Of a stretch of 64,000 nucleotides of DNA, positions 11,153 through 21,221 are shown piece by piece (position 1 is the stretch's first letter; every line of letters begins with the position of its first letter). Below the pieces are notes generated by a model. That model was not told the origin of the DNA, made no database searches, and saw only the letters and a list, made by a program, of their open reading frames with translations. The translations under genes and the position numbers were made by a program. Location of the stretch: assembly GCA_034440575.1 (NCBI GenBank), contig JAOTOL010001548.1, positions 1,337,501 through 1,401,500 of the forward strand. The letters run 5' to 3'. This DNA comes from Imbricaverruca yamaguchii (lineage: Eukaryota; Arthropoda; Thecostraca; Neoverrucidae).

Positions 11153-11350
11153 GTGAGTCACGTCGGACCTGTTCCATCTTCCACCCTCTCTTTGTTTTCT
11201 TCTTTGTCTTCTATCAGGCGAGCCACATCGGGCCTGTTCCATCTTCCGTCCTCTCTTCGTCTTCTTCTATCAGGCGAGCCACGTCGGGCTGCGTCCATCT
11301 TCCGTCCTCTCTTCGTCTTCTTCTATCAGGCGAGCCACGTCGGGCTGCGT
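11120..11350. repeat. 56-bp minisatellite derived from the exon d 3' end and splice donor
   Basis: The first unit is the true exon end and donor (atcttccacccgctcttcg to tcag|gtgagt). Later copies start at 11176, 11241 and 11297 with a 56-bp step, one step being 65 because of a short insertion. In all later copies the gtgagt is changed to gcgagc, so only the first copy keeps a canonical donor. Confidence 0.9.
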
Positions 11351-11856
11351 CCATGGCTACTGTGCACGTGTGAGTACTAGCGCGGATACAAACGGAAAGA
11401 CAAACTGCCACTTCCAAACATGCTCGACTTTGGTTTCCCCCTCATTCATCCCAGGCAATTAATTCAGACCCAGCCATTTTTGATCCGTTCCGATGGCAGC
11501 AAATGGCTGGGCGTTGTTGAAAAAAAACAGCTCGCGCAAGGTAATATGTGTCCATTCGGTCTGAAGTCCTCATGTTGCTGAGTTGCGTTTATTGGTGTAC
11601 TATATATGTTTATTGTTTTGGTTCATGCATTTCGATTGATATCTTAACTGCTCAGGTAATGTTTCCTCAAAATGAAAGCCCGGTGCCACTTCATTTCTCG
11701 ACTGGGACCCTTATCTCACTTCTTGACTGGGTCCCGTTATATGAACAAAAGTGGCTTGCACTACCATGTTGCGACTTGTTCCCATACGGTTCGTGCTGCT
11801 GCTGTAGCTGTGTCGGCTCCGGTCGGTACCATGACACGTCCCGCTCTCTGCTGCAG

Positions 11857-12876
11857 TTCGTGCTGGTGCGCACCGTCTCCATCCAGTCCATCTCCATCGC
11901 CGCCGGCATCATGTGCGTCGTGTCGCTCATCTTCATCCCCAACCCGATCTGCTCGCTGTGGGTGGCCTTCAGCATCCTCAGCATCGAGATCGGCGTCATC
12001 GGCTACATGACGCTGTGGAACGTCAATCTAGACAGCATCAGCATGATCAACCTCATCATGTGCATCGGCTTTTCGGTGGACTTTTCGGCACACATCAGCT
12101 ACGCGTACATGTCGGCACACGGAAAATCGGCCGATGAGCGGGTGGAGAGCTGCCTGCACTCGCTCGGCTTGCCGATCCTGCAGGGCGGCTTCTCAACCAT
12201 CCTCGGTGTGTCCACACTCTATTTCGCGCCGTCCTACATCTTCGTCACCTTCTTCAAGACCAACTTCCTGGTGATATTTTTCGGCATGGTGCACGGCATC
12301 TTCCTGCTGCCGGTGCTACTGTCGCTGTTCGGACCGGGCTCCCACTGCTGCGGCGGCGGCAGCGGCAGTGTGCTCGACAAACCTGCCGGCAAGGAGACCG
12401 ACATGCTGCCACCGGCGGGCAGCATCTTCTACCTCAACGGCGGCCAGCTGGGCACGCTGCGCGGCGTCAAGGACGGCGAGCTGCCGCTGCGCATCCCGCG
12501 GCCGCAGTCCAACGGCTTGGCCCTGTCGCGCAGCAGTCGCGCAGCGGCTGACGCCGGCGTGCGCCTGAAAACTGGCGCGTTCACAGTGTCGGCCGAGCCC
12601 GGCTCCGAGTCGCCCGAGTCTGGCGCCGCCGCGCTCGACAAGGACCTCGGCATCGGCACGTCTGGCGAGGACAGCAGCGAGAGCAGCCTCTCCAAGGGCG
12701 CCGGCAAGGCGGCCGGCAAGAGTGCCGGCACGTCGGCCAGCGCGGCGCGGCGCGCGCACCTCGCCAAGGCGGCGCCGCTGTCGCTGCTCGAGATGTACAA
12801 CAACGCCGGCTACATGAGCGACGACGACGACGCGTCCAGCAGCCGGCGCCGGCCGCGAACGGGCGGCGTCAAGTAG
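11857..12876 (+). CDS. Patched-domain protein, last exon (TM8-TM12 and cytoplasmic tail)
   Basis: 339 codons plus a tag stop at 12874-12876. The acceptor is ctctctgctgcag before 11857; the open frame upstream of that point is intron. Residues 1-155 of the exon hold five hydrophobic spans (about 10-26, 31-50, 60-80, 107-127, 133-152). They include FIPNPICSLWVAFSILSIEI, the invariant NLDSISMINLIMCIGFSVDF block and the GFSVDFSAH motif, whose Asp corresponds to the RND-family GxxxD proton-relay position in TM10. After LFGPGSHCCGGG comes a tail of about 180 residues, rich in Gly, Ala, Ser and acidic runs, with no recognised domain. Start of the full protein is outside the window. Family call is firm; which PTCHD/Ptr paralogue is not determined. 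Confidence 0.95.
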   Translation, partial: FVLVRTVSIQSISIAAGIMCVVSLIFIPNPICSLWVAFSILSIEIGVIGYMTLWNVNLDSISMINLIMCIGFSVDFSAHISYAYMSAHGKSADERVESCLHSLGLPILQGGFSTILGVSTLYFAPSYIFVTFFKTNFLVIFFGMVHGIFLLPVLLSLFGPGSHCCGGGSGSVLDKPAGKETDMLPPAGSIFYLNGGQLGTLRGVKDGELPLRIPRPQSNGLALSRSSRAAADAGVRLKTGAFTVSAEPGSESPESGAAALDKDLGIGTSGEDSSESSLSKGAGKAAGKSAGTSASAARRAHLAKAAPLSLLEMYNNAGYMSDDDDASSSRRRPRTGGVK

Positions 12877-13690
12877 CCGACGCCGACGCCCGCAGCTAGA
12901 CGACAATTCGACAAACCAGAGCTAGTCAGCTGTACGTGCGCGCGCGTCGCTGCCGGGAGGTGCGGCGGCGGTGGCCCTGGATCAGGCCCTGGCCGATGGT
13001 GACGCGCGCGCTGGACACAGCGCCGGCGCCGCCTATGTGGGCGGCAGCTGGACATCAGACGCACCAGGTGCCTCTGTTGTTCTGCCTGGCACGGCGTCGT
13101 CGGCAGGCTTGTTGGTGCGGCCGACAATACGAGTGTGGCTCATTACGTACAATCAAATAAGCGCCGTCATAAGGTGATGTCAGCTGCTGCCGGCGGTGGA
13201 CCGCACCGGCCACCGCCTCGTGCGTACCTCACCAAGCAATAACTCAGTCGTTGTTCAGTTCAAGATGGAAGGCTTAGGTCAGGCATAGACTTCAGTGTGA
13301 ACATAAGAGGTCGGCTGTCCTGGGATACGTTACCTCCCGCTCGTCACCTGTGCTGTTTGGCTTACTCAGGTCGGTGTAATTGTATGACGCAACAAGACTC
13401 ACTTCACCTTCCAGCTTCTTTGTGAACAGGAATAGCATACTTAATGCGAGATGTCCATCTGCGTAGAATATTACTTGGCGCAATAGTTCCATAACTTATT
13501 GAGAACAAACAATGAGAGAAGTGGCGATGGTCGGTGCGGTCACCGGCCGGCAGCAGGTCGTTAGTAGCTCATGTCACATCTGCGGCGAGGCCTGTTGCTC
13601 ATCCCCCGCCCCATATGATAGTGTACGCCTGCCTGTGTAACGTGCCGACGACTGGCGGAAGACAACCTGCCGCTGCACCAGCGGACGAGC
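12877..13690. other. 3' flank of the Patched-like gene
   Basis: Probably 3' UTR and intergenic sequence. GC-rich just after the stop, then mixed. No AATAAA or ATTAAA was found close to the stop on the + strand. No protein or RNA gene is supportable. Confidence 0.4.
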
Positions 13691-13699
13691 GTAGAGAGG

Positions 13700-14345
13700 C
13701 TTGGCAGTGCCACCTGGTCCACCCGCCTGGCGAGAGCTGCCCTCGGTCCAGTGCCACCTGGTCCACCCGCCTGGCGAGAGCTGCCATAGGGCCGGTGCTG
13801 CCTGCTCCACCCGCCGGGCGAGAGCTGCCCTCGGTCCGATGCTGCCTGCTCCACCCGCCGGGCGGGAGCTGCCCTCGGTCCGGTGCTGCCTGTTCCACCC
13901 GCTGGGCGAGAGCTGCCCTCGGTTCGGTGCTGCCTGTTCCACCCGCTGGGCGAGAGCTGCCCTCGGTCCGGTGCTGCTTGCTCCACCCGCCGGGCGAGAG
14001 CTGCCCTCGGTCCGGTGCTGCTTGCTCCACCTGTTGGGCGAGAGCTGCCCTGGGGCCGGTGCTGCTTGCTCCACCTGTTGGGCGAGAGCTGCCCTCGGTC
14101 CGGTGCTGCCTGCTCCACCTGTTGGGCGAGAGCTGCCCTCGGTCCAGTGCTGCCTGCTCCACCTGCTGGGCGAGAGCTGCCCTGTGTCCGGTGCTGCTTG
14201 CTCCACCTGTTGGGCGAGAGCTGCCCTCAGTTCGGTGCTGCCTGCTCCACCTGTTGGGCGAGAGCTGCCCTCGGTTCGGTACTGCTTGCTCCACCTGTTG
14301 GGCGAGAGCTGCCCTCGGTTCGGTGCTGCCTGCTCCACCCGCCCG
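13700..14345. repeat. 44-bp tandem repeat, about 14-15 copies
   Basis: The unit gggcgagagctgccctcggt plus a gtgctgcctgctccacc segment repeats every 44 bases (for example 14080 and 14124). Since 44 is not a multiple of 3 and the unit lacks stops, several frames remain open for hundreds of codons on both strands. These long frames are not genes. Confidence 0.95.
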
Positions 14346-14464
14346 ACCGCCGTCGCGGAGCCAAACTTGCGACGACCCAGTTACCAGATATATGCCGAGA
14401 TCGGAGCACGACCACAGCACATGTCATGTCCGGCGGAGACGGCGGACCAGTCGGTGCAGGCATT

Positions 14465-14845
14465 GCGCGTATCACTCACGGCACCGGACGTGTGTACTCA
14501 CGGCACGGGACGTGTGCACTCACGGCACCGGACGTGTGTACTCACGACAGCGGACGTGTGTGTACTCACGGCACCGGACGTGTGTACTCGCGGCACCGGA
14601 CGTGTGTACTCACGACAGCGGATGTGTGACTCACAGCACCGGACGTGTGTACTCGCGGGACCGGACGTGTGTACTCACGACAGCGGACGGGTGTACTCAC
14701 AGCACCGGACGTGTGTACTCACAGCACCGGACGTGTGACTCACAGCACCGGACGTGTGACTCACAGCACCGGACGTGTGTACTCGCGGCACCGGACGTGT
14801 GTACTCACAGCACCAGACGTGTGTACTCACGGGATTGGACGTGTA
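14465..14845. repeat. ~24-27-bp tandem repeat
   Basis: The motif ggcaccggacgtgtgtactc with acg or aca linkers repeats about 14 times with small length differences. It directly follows the 44-bp array. Confidence 0.85.
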
Positions 14846-15221
14846 AAGCGCCGTCTGGCATGGTGCAGGCGTCAAGTGTTCCGACCATGCGTATATATGT
14901 GTGTGCGTGTATGTATGTGTTGTCTGTCGGAACCCATCGTGATGGAGGTTGAGGCCAAGTGTCATGACAGTGAAGATTGCAGGCAAACACGCTGTCTGTG
15001 CAGAGCTCTTCAGTGTGCCACATGCTGTCACATGTGCTGCGCGCCTGTGTTGTGTAGCGCGTGTCGATGGCGCCATGGTGCGCACCAGATGCTGGTGTGC
15101 GCCTCGTGTGTGGCGAACAGTCGCCGCTGTTGTGTGGTGTTTGTGACGTTTGTGACGCAGTCGTCTGCGCTTGTACCGTCCGGAAGAATCGCAATGCCGT
15201 GGCCGAACCGGTGAGAACCTG

Positions 15222-15410
15222 GTGAAACGCGCCAGTCTCAGAGCCACCAGTAGCCGAGCCAGCCCCTTCACAGTCCCCAGTAATCACGCAAGTCCGTCCA
15301 AAGCCCCCAGTTATCGCACCAGTCCTTTCAGAGTCCCCAGCAACCGAGCCAGTCCGTCCAGAGTCCCCAGTAATAGCGCCATTCCGTCCAGAATCCCCAG
15401 TAACCACGGT
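15222..15410. repeat. 30-bp tandem repeat
   Basis: About six copies of agagtccccagtaaccgagc plus cagtccgtcc with a 30-bp period, giving open frames that are artefacts. Confidence 0.8.
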
Positions 15411-15568
15411 ACCAATCTCGCGGCGATGCATACGATACGCTGACCAGTTCGGTTGGCTGCACCGCCGACCTCAGCTGCCAAGACTGTGCGGTCACTACCG
15501 GGCCAGTTCGAAACACTGACGGCGCGTCGCTCAATGTTCAGTCGTCGGTCGGGTATCAGCACCGGTTT

Positions 15569-16237
15569 GTGTCACGTATGCTGAAAATATACCGTTTGTA
15601 CAGATCGGGTGTGTCCGAGGTCTCGCTGCAAACACCGTCGAAAAGAAACGTTTGTAGAAGTACGAGACGCCTTTTCAGCCTTCATAGTAGTGCAAGTTCT
15701 CACGCGGAATCTGGACGCAGGTGCAATCAGGAAAATGTCATCCTAAAAGGTCGTAATGTCAAAAATGTTCATAAAACCCTTAATTCGTCGACCTTCAGGC
15801 ATGACCGCCAAGGGCATCAGTTTGGTGTTGCATTAGTCGCCAATGTTCGAGGTTCCATTGAGAAGCTGGCATGTGGTATCCGTGTAAAACACTATCCTTA
15901 TCCGCATCTTGCAGTCGGGCACAGATTACATTGCAAGAAGCTAATCATAATTAAGTACACCAGGAGCAAGCTGAGGAGTGACATATTGGATACGGCCGAG
16001 GTTCAAATAGGGCTTCCTCCAAAACTGACATTAAGCTTGTCGCGACATGCAACTGGCGCATGCATCTTAGCTCGAGTTCTGAATACCCCAGACATGATCA
16101 ATGGCAACCTTCTCGCCGCTGCGTCATTTCAGGACGCAGCAGCCATCGCGGACAGAAGTAGTCACAGAAGCTCAGCACTGCCAGTTTATATAGCATATCA
16201 GGTTCAGGATGGGAATACAGTTGACTTTCCGACCTAA
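15569..16237 (+). CDS. Unrecognised 222-codon open frame (doubtful)
   Basis: An ATG-to-stop frame of normal amino-acid complexity, not built on a tandem repeat, lying between the two convergent genes. I recognise no domain, signal peptide or membrane span. The N-terminus is basic (YRLYRSGVSEV, KRNVCRSTRR) and the middle contains HYPYPHLAVGHRLHCKK. No paralogue or partner gene is visible nearby. It may be chance, a decayed transposon fragment or part of the long 3' UTR of the Patched-like gene. The start is simply the first ATG. Confidence 0.2.
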   Translation: MSRMLKIYRLYRSGVSEVSLQTPSKRNVCRSTRRLFSLHSSASSHAESGRRCNQENVILKGRNVKNVHKTLNSSTFRHDRQGHQFGVALVANVRGSIEKLACGIRVKHYPYPHLAVGHRLHCKKLIIIKYTRSKLRSDILDTAEVQIGLPPKLTLSLSRHATGACILARVLNTPDMINGNLLAAASFQDAAAIADRSSHRSSALPVYIAYQVQDGNTVDFPT

Positions 16238-17590
16238 GGAATCTAGGTCAGGTCATGCACATAGTCACAAGACTATGCGAAAACACGCCCACACACAAAC
16301 AAGCAACGGCACACGACAATCTAGCGATCCGGCCGGAGGCCAGCCTAACCCAGAGCGTAACACGTCACACGTCCGACAAGTAACAATGCACGGCTACGTA
16401 GAAAACCAACAGTAGAATGTTGACGGTCACAAAACAACGTGCACACCGTAGCCATAGAACAACTCGAGTCAAGCCCGTGACAGTCGCGTCACACACCACG
16501 AAATATCCGGAATGCTCCACAGGAGTGTCGAGAAGAGCGCCGTAGCGCGGAGGTCTGATATGCGTGTGGTATGTTAGTTTCCAGTGGGAATGATATGGTC
16601 AGCCTCAAGTGCTCGGCGACACGCGCCGAATCAGTCCGTACAAAACCTAACTATCACAGCTGGAGCGTGCGCGCCTCGACCCGGCAGCCAGCCGCCACGG
16701 CCTGCCGCGCTTACTTATCCAGCTAGACAGCAGCTACGATGAAAGACAACGCACCGGCTCGCCCAGTCACGGCTGCCTTCGCCCCCGCCGCTGGCTCGCT
16801 CTCGCAGACCGCCCGCGGCCCCAGTCTGGCGTCAACGCCGCGCCTGCTGGGCCGGACCGGTACAGCACGAACAGCTCCACGGTCGCCAGTCACCGCGCAC
16901 TGCTCCTGTGGCGCCCGCGGACGGCTTTCGGTCCCCACTCGCAGTCATCAACCGGGCGGGTGCTCGCTCCACGGCCACAACGCCACAACGCCACAACGCC
17001 ACATGCGCCACCCATGGGTGGCTCCGCGCCGTTTTCGGCCTTGTCGCGCGAGGTGCCAGGGCAGTAGGTCTGTCAGCCGGTGTACCTAGTCGCGCTTCAA
17101 TAGTCCTCGGACGACAGCACGAGACGACAGCTTGCTTTCACGGACTTTTCAAAAAAAAAAACCCTTCTTTTCGGCTACAGCAGGTGGTACTGCATTCCCG
17201 GAAAATGACACATGGCGCCACCTTTCTTCCTTGGCGGTGACAATGAGTGCCACCTTTCTTCCTCGGACGTCAGCAGCCGCAACTGTCGGCACACGTAAAG
17301 CACCGCATGAGGTAACGGCAGACTGCTGTCGGCTGGGGGACGACCCTAGACAGGGGCGCCATCGAGACACCACCCCGGGAGAGGGGAGTGCCCTTCACCA
17401 AGCTACGCCATTGTCCGAGCGCTGTGGTCATACATGCGCGCTGCCAGACCACCCGATCACATTCGTGATTACGAAAATGCATGTCATATACCACAGTGCA
17501 ATAGGTGGGGCCCGTACGCCAACAAAACAGAGTTCTGAAAAACCGCCTGCAACTTTCACGCTCGCATTAAATGAACATCAATGCATTGGT
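16238..17590. other. Intergenic or 3' UTR sequence without a recognised feature
   Basis: Contains a GC-rich block at about 16700-17090 and an A10 run near 17150. Short frames here are not supported by any motif. Confidence 0.4.
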
Positions 17591-17594
17591 TGAT

Positions 17595-17600
17595 AATAAA
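17595..17600 (+). promoter_or_regulatory. Candidate AATAAA poly(A) signal, + strand
   Basis: The AATAAA I found downstream of the Patched-like stop, about 4.7 kb away. It would serve that gene only if the 3' UTR is very long. It lies about 60 bases from an opposing AATAAA. Confidence 0.3.
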
Positions 17601-17660
17601 TCATGGAAGTATTCCGACTACGTCAGACCAATGATCGCACAACAGTGATGTTAGATATGC

Positions 17661-17666
17661 TTTATT
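17661..17666 (-). promoter_or_regulatory. Candidate AATAAA poly(A) signal, - strand
   Basis: TTTATT on the + strand, the first canonical AATAAA found downstream of the glycosyltransferase stop at 19141, implying a 3' UTR of about 1.5 kb. ATTAAA variants on the same strand at about 18115-18120 and 18620-18625 are alternatives. Confidence 0.4.
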
Positions 17667-18639
17667 AATATGCAAATATAACTAATAAGCAATGCACATA
17701 TAACAAGAAGGTCAACCTACCACACATTTCCTGAGAGCATTAGCCACCCGAAAGAGGTGCAAGTCGGTGAAACACACTGATGAACAGTAGCGACATCGTG
17801 TACCGGGACGGAGAACTTGCAATTCGTCCCGCAGTCGGTCGGTGTCTGAGTACGGCGTTCTTGAATCCCCACCCCAGCCTCATCCACAGTATAACATACA
17901 CTGGGAAAAAGTGAACGAATACCAGAACGTCGGAATGAGCAAAATGGTCACCGGTACCACAGGTGCAGGAACTGTGAAGGAGCAGGCAAATGCTCTCATG
18001 ACTTAGCATTGCCATGTGGCTGTTGAACATAACGACTTCAACGTGACCTTTGTTCGCTTCTCCACATCAGAATAGTTTTTAAACTTTTGCTCCGGATTAG
18101 CGTGTATGCATTCTTTTAATTTGCCGGTGTTCATGGTTAACGTGTATGTATTCGCATTAACATATACGCATTCTTTTGATTTTCCAGACCATGGAACCCA
18201 ACGACATGTTATGAAGCAGATGGGAACTTCAGTAAATGATAAAGTTATGACGGCGTATGGGAGCGGACACCAGTAACGGGTGTGTGTGCCCTTGGACATT
18301 GGATGGACCACTACCTTCAACTAGTTATTCCATTTACATGTCCATCAATAATTCACTCAACCAACGCTTTGGGAGGTTAAGTACCTGCTAATAGCCACAT
18401 CTAGGCTAGTAGATAATCGCAGCCTTATGATAAGAACCATTCGCCATTGAATACGGACCATTCTTGGAAACATGAACGCCCCTCACGTGAAGCTTTGAAC
18501 CGTGGGTGGGTATTTCGGGTGGGTTGAGGAGAGAGTTGGGGTAGGGGTTTGGCATCCTGGAAAGATATTTATCATTTGTCCTATTCAATCGAAAGAACTT
18601 CGGATCGGCATCGCCCTGGTTTAATGAGAGATCTCCAGC

Positions 18640-19130
18640 TCCACACATCGGGATGTGGGGATGTGGGGATGATGCGCACATTAGGACGTGGGGGATGGGG
18701 TACATTTGGACTGAGGACGTGGATGTCGCACATTGGGATGTGGGGATGAGGATGCCCTCACATTAGGACGTGGGATAGAGATGTTCGTACATTTGGACGT
18801 GGGGATAGGAGTGCCAGTACATTAGGACGTTGGGATGGGGACGTACGCACATTAGGACATGGGGATGGGGATGTACGCAAATTTGGATGCGAGGATGGGG
18901 ATGTCCACACATGGGGATGTGGGATGGGGGCATCCACACTTTAGGATGTGGGGATGATGACCACATATTGGGATGTGCGGATGTGGATATCCACACATTG
19001 GGAAGCGGGGATGGGGATGTCCGCAAATTCGGACGTGAGGATTGCGATGTCAATCCATCTGGATGTAGAGATGTGGATATCCGCAAATTGAGAAGCGTGG
19101 ATGTGGATGTGAGCACATTGTGATGACTAC
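18640..19130. repeat. Purine-rich ~35-bp repeat in the glycosyltransferase 3' region
   Basis: Diverged copies of ggatgtggggatggggatgt followed by a cgcacattaggacg segment fill the space immediately downstream of the stop codon at 19141. On the transcript strand this is a CCCCA/TCC-rich tract within the predicted 3' UTR. Confidence 0.8.
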
Positions 19131-19140
19131 TCACTAAATG

Positions 19141-19284
19141 CTACAATAACTTGGACCCGTCGTAATTCTGGAAGGTCCACCGTATCCTCTCTTCGAAGGG
19201 TGAACACTCCTCCATGGTGAGTTTCTTCTTGTCTGAACTCACTCCCAGGCATCGCTTGCTCGAGCCGTGCTGCACGTAGTGTGT
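19141..19284 (-). CDS. pgant9: GalNAc-transferase (pgant9-like), last exon: lectin gamma repeat and C-terminus
   Basis: 48 codons including the tag stop at 19143-19141. The reading THYVQHGSSKRCLGVSSDKK carries the CLxxx core of the third ricin-type beta-trefoil repeat. It continues to EECSPFEERIRWTFQNYDG and ends SKLL. The usual QxW motif is replaced by RIRW, so the gamma repeat keeps its tryptophan but not the glutamine. The acceptor on the - strand is ctgtctgcag, and the phase-0 join to the exon at 19760 is exact. The long open frame extending upstream on this strand is intron. Confidence 0.93.
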   Translation of the reverse strand, partial: THYVQHGSSKRCLGVSSDKKKLTMEECSPFEERIRWTFQNYDGSKLL

Positions 19285-19679
19285 CTGCAGACAGTGAGAA
19301 GTGCACGTCAGTGCATACAGCACATCCGCGAGTTCAGTTACACCAGTGCAAACGGTACATCCAGAAATGCAGACACTGTATCCACACACTTCAAATGCCT
19401 TAAGCAACAGATATCGTCTAATAAACGGGCGCAATATCTTTTTAGATGGATGTCGTGCAAAAATCAAGCGAATTAAGATTTCATTTTCAATATTAATAGC
19501 CAAGCTATTCCGCAACCGTGAGCCTCCGTGACTACAGTGATGCCAAGATAAGCGCACGGAAGACAAGGGCGTCCTCAGCCTCGACATTAACGCAGGTGGC
19601 AATGCAGTAAACTGCATGGAATCAAACGAAAAAAATGGCAAAAAGTATCATCTCGTCACACATTATAATAATGGCCTTG

Positions 19680-19735
19680 GCACATACACATACACACACA
19701 TACACACACACACACATACACACATGCACACCGTC
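19680..19735. repeat. (CA)n microsatellite
   Basis: Imperfect cacata/cacaca run about 25 bases from the donor of the exon that ends at 19760 on the - strand. Confidence 0.9.
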
Positions 19736-19759
19736 TCGCCACGGCAGATGAGGTGTCAC

Positions 19760-19888
19760 CTTTGGGTCGTACGCCCAGTACTGATTGCCCTTGGATCCGT
19801 GGCAAGGGTAGAGCACCACTTCGGTGCCCGAGTAGTCCATGCACGCTTCGTCGCGTCGAATCTCGCCCTCCTTACTCAGCATCCAGAA
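19760..19888 (-). CDS. pgant9: GalNAc-transferase (pgant9-like), lectin beta-repeat exon
   Basis: 43 codons, phase 0 at both ends. It starts FWMLSKEGEIRRDEACMDY, contains the CxD core of the second trefoil repeat, then VVLYPCHGSKGNQYWAYDPK with the QxW motif (QYW). The first two residues, FW, complete the QxW of the alpha repeat supplied by whichever upstream alternative exon is spliced in, since both end GGNQ. The acceptor is ccacctgccacccag and the donor is aag|gtgaca. This exon would be common to both isoforms. Confidence 0.95.
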
Positions 19889-20738
19889 CTGGGTGGCAGG
19901 TGGTACAGGTCAGACCAACGAGTGTTCGGGAAACAGAAAATAATACTTCCGGTCCAGATAATGGCCAAGACAGCACCCGCCAAGGTTTAGTGTTAATTGC
20001 TGGTGCTTCAACGTCACCAGAATCTGACCCAGGACCAACCACACCTAGTGAACCCCACATTATGATTATGGTGAGATATAACAGCACCTCAAATATAACC
20101 TCAGCAAGTCTGAAACATATCCCCAGCGAACCTCAAGCACACTCACCTGAAGAGCACCGCCGGGCGATCTTCTGGATATTGTTCACACATCAAAATTGTC
20201 AGAGAACGGGAGTATGAAGGCTCAAATTTGACTCATAGTCCGACAACGATCAAGTTATCCAGATGGGAACACACCGGCAATGCACATTTTAACCGCAATC
20301 AGGTACAGGACAGACCAGCGAAACAATGAGGCAGAGCACCTGTCACCGAATGGAACCACAGGAATACATAAGAGCATTCCACCACCCACTAGATAGTGTA
20401 CTTCTATAATTTTGACATTAGCATCATACAATATACAGACCTCATAAAGCACTTACGCTTGTTTTGCGTTCTTGGACTGCAACATATGTGTCAGAGAATT
20501 GTTGTATTTTTTTTAACCAGTGTTAATTCGTGATTAGGTCAAACAGTTGCAATTTCACTACTTTCAGTAGTACACTTACTGGCACACTTACAGTTGCACT
20601 ATTTGCACAAGAAGGAAACTCTGCAACAAATTCAAATGCCGACGAATAACGACACCATCCGTCAGCAAAGAACCACGTTGTACACCACCAGTCAGCGCCA
20701 CCAGCACCACAGCTGGTGTTGAGAGCAGCTGGACTCAC

Positions 20739-20843
20739 CTGGTTCCCGCCCTGATTGTGACACGGGTATGTGCCAACCGCCTTATACAGATCCTTGGGGT
20801 CGCACGCTGAATCTACACAGATTTTCGTCGCCTCGTTTCGGAT
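20739..20843 (-). CDS. pgant9: GalNAc-transferase lectin alpha-repeat exon, alternative version B
   Basis: 35 codons, phase 0 at both ends. The reading is IRNEATKICVDSACDPKDLY followed by KAVGTYPCHNQGGNQ. The acceptor is cgttcgtag and the donor is cag|gtgagt. It aligns along its whole length with the exon at 21111-21221: about 22 of 35 residues are identical, with the same IRN/VRN opening and the same GGNQ end. The carbohydrate-binding Asp of the CxD core is kept (CVD). Counted charges are +4/-4, net zero, against +6/-2 in version A. Both exons splice into the same downstream exon at 19888, so they are probably mutually exclusive. Drosophila pgant9 is known to use alternative lectin exons in this way. 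Confidence 0.88.
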
Positions 20844-21110
20844 CTACGAACGCAAATGGGCACAGTTGCATGGCGTGAGCACAGCACATGCGGGATCGGA
20901 TCCTCCGTCACGACAGCAGCGACACCTATGCCACCAGCTTCCGCCGGCAGCGCCACCGCACGGCCAGCCCGCAAGCGAATCCCCAAGAATTTCGACAATG
21001 AATTGCGCCTTCGCAACGCCGAGAGTGGAGCTTGTGGGACCTCCGGCGGTGTAGGTGGCGCTGGGATCGCAGCAGCTGTGCCGATCGCACGCGGCGACTT
21101 CGCTGCGTAC

Positions 21111-21221
21111 CTGGTTGCCACCCTGACCGTGGCAGGGGTACAGACCCACGGGTTTGTGCAGGTCCTTGCGCCGGGCGGGCGAATCCAGACATGTTTTGCC
21201 CCCCATGGCCATGTTGCGCAC
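21111..21221 (-). CDS. pgant9: GalNAc-transferase lectin alpha-repeat exon, alternative version A
   Basis: 37 codons, phase 0 at both ends: VRNMAMGGKTCLDSPARRKD followed by LHKPVGLYPCHGQGGNQ. The acceptor is ctggcgcccccag and the donor is cag|gtacgc. It carries the canonical CLD core of the alpha ricin-type repeat and a basic loop (ARRKDLHK) where version B has CDPKDLYK. The upstream partner is the exon ending GE at 23585. Only 267 bases separate versions A and B, a normal arrangement for a tandem-duplicated cassette. It is longer than B by two residues (GG) before the CLD core. Confidence 0.9.

Noticed and set aside
13534..14952. A 472-codon + strand frame and several 185-273-codon - strand frames
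   Set aside because: All cross a 44-bp repeat whose period is not a multiple of three. Open reading in nearly every frame is the signature of a stop-free repeat and not of coding.
20739..21221. Constitutive inclusion of both alpha-repeat exons, giving a four-repeat lectin
   Set aside because: Frame would allow it, but the first copy ends GGNQ without the following tryptophan, which is supplied by the shared downstream FW. Including both would leave the first repeat without its QxW. Alternative use is the simpler reading.
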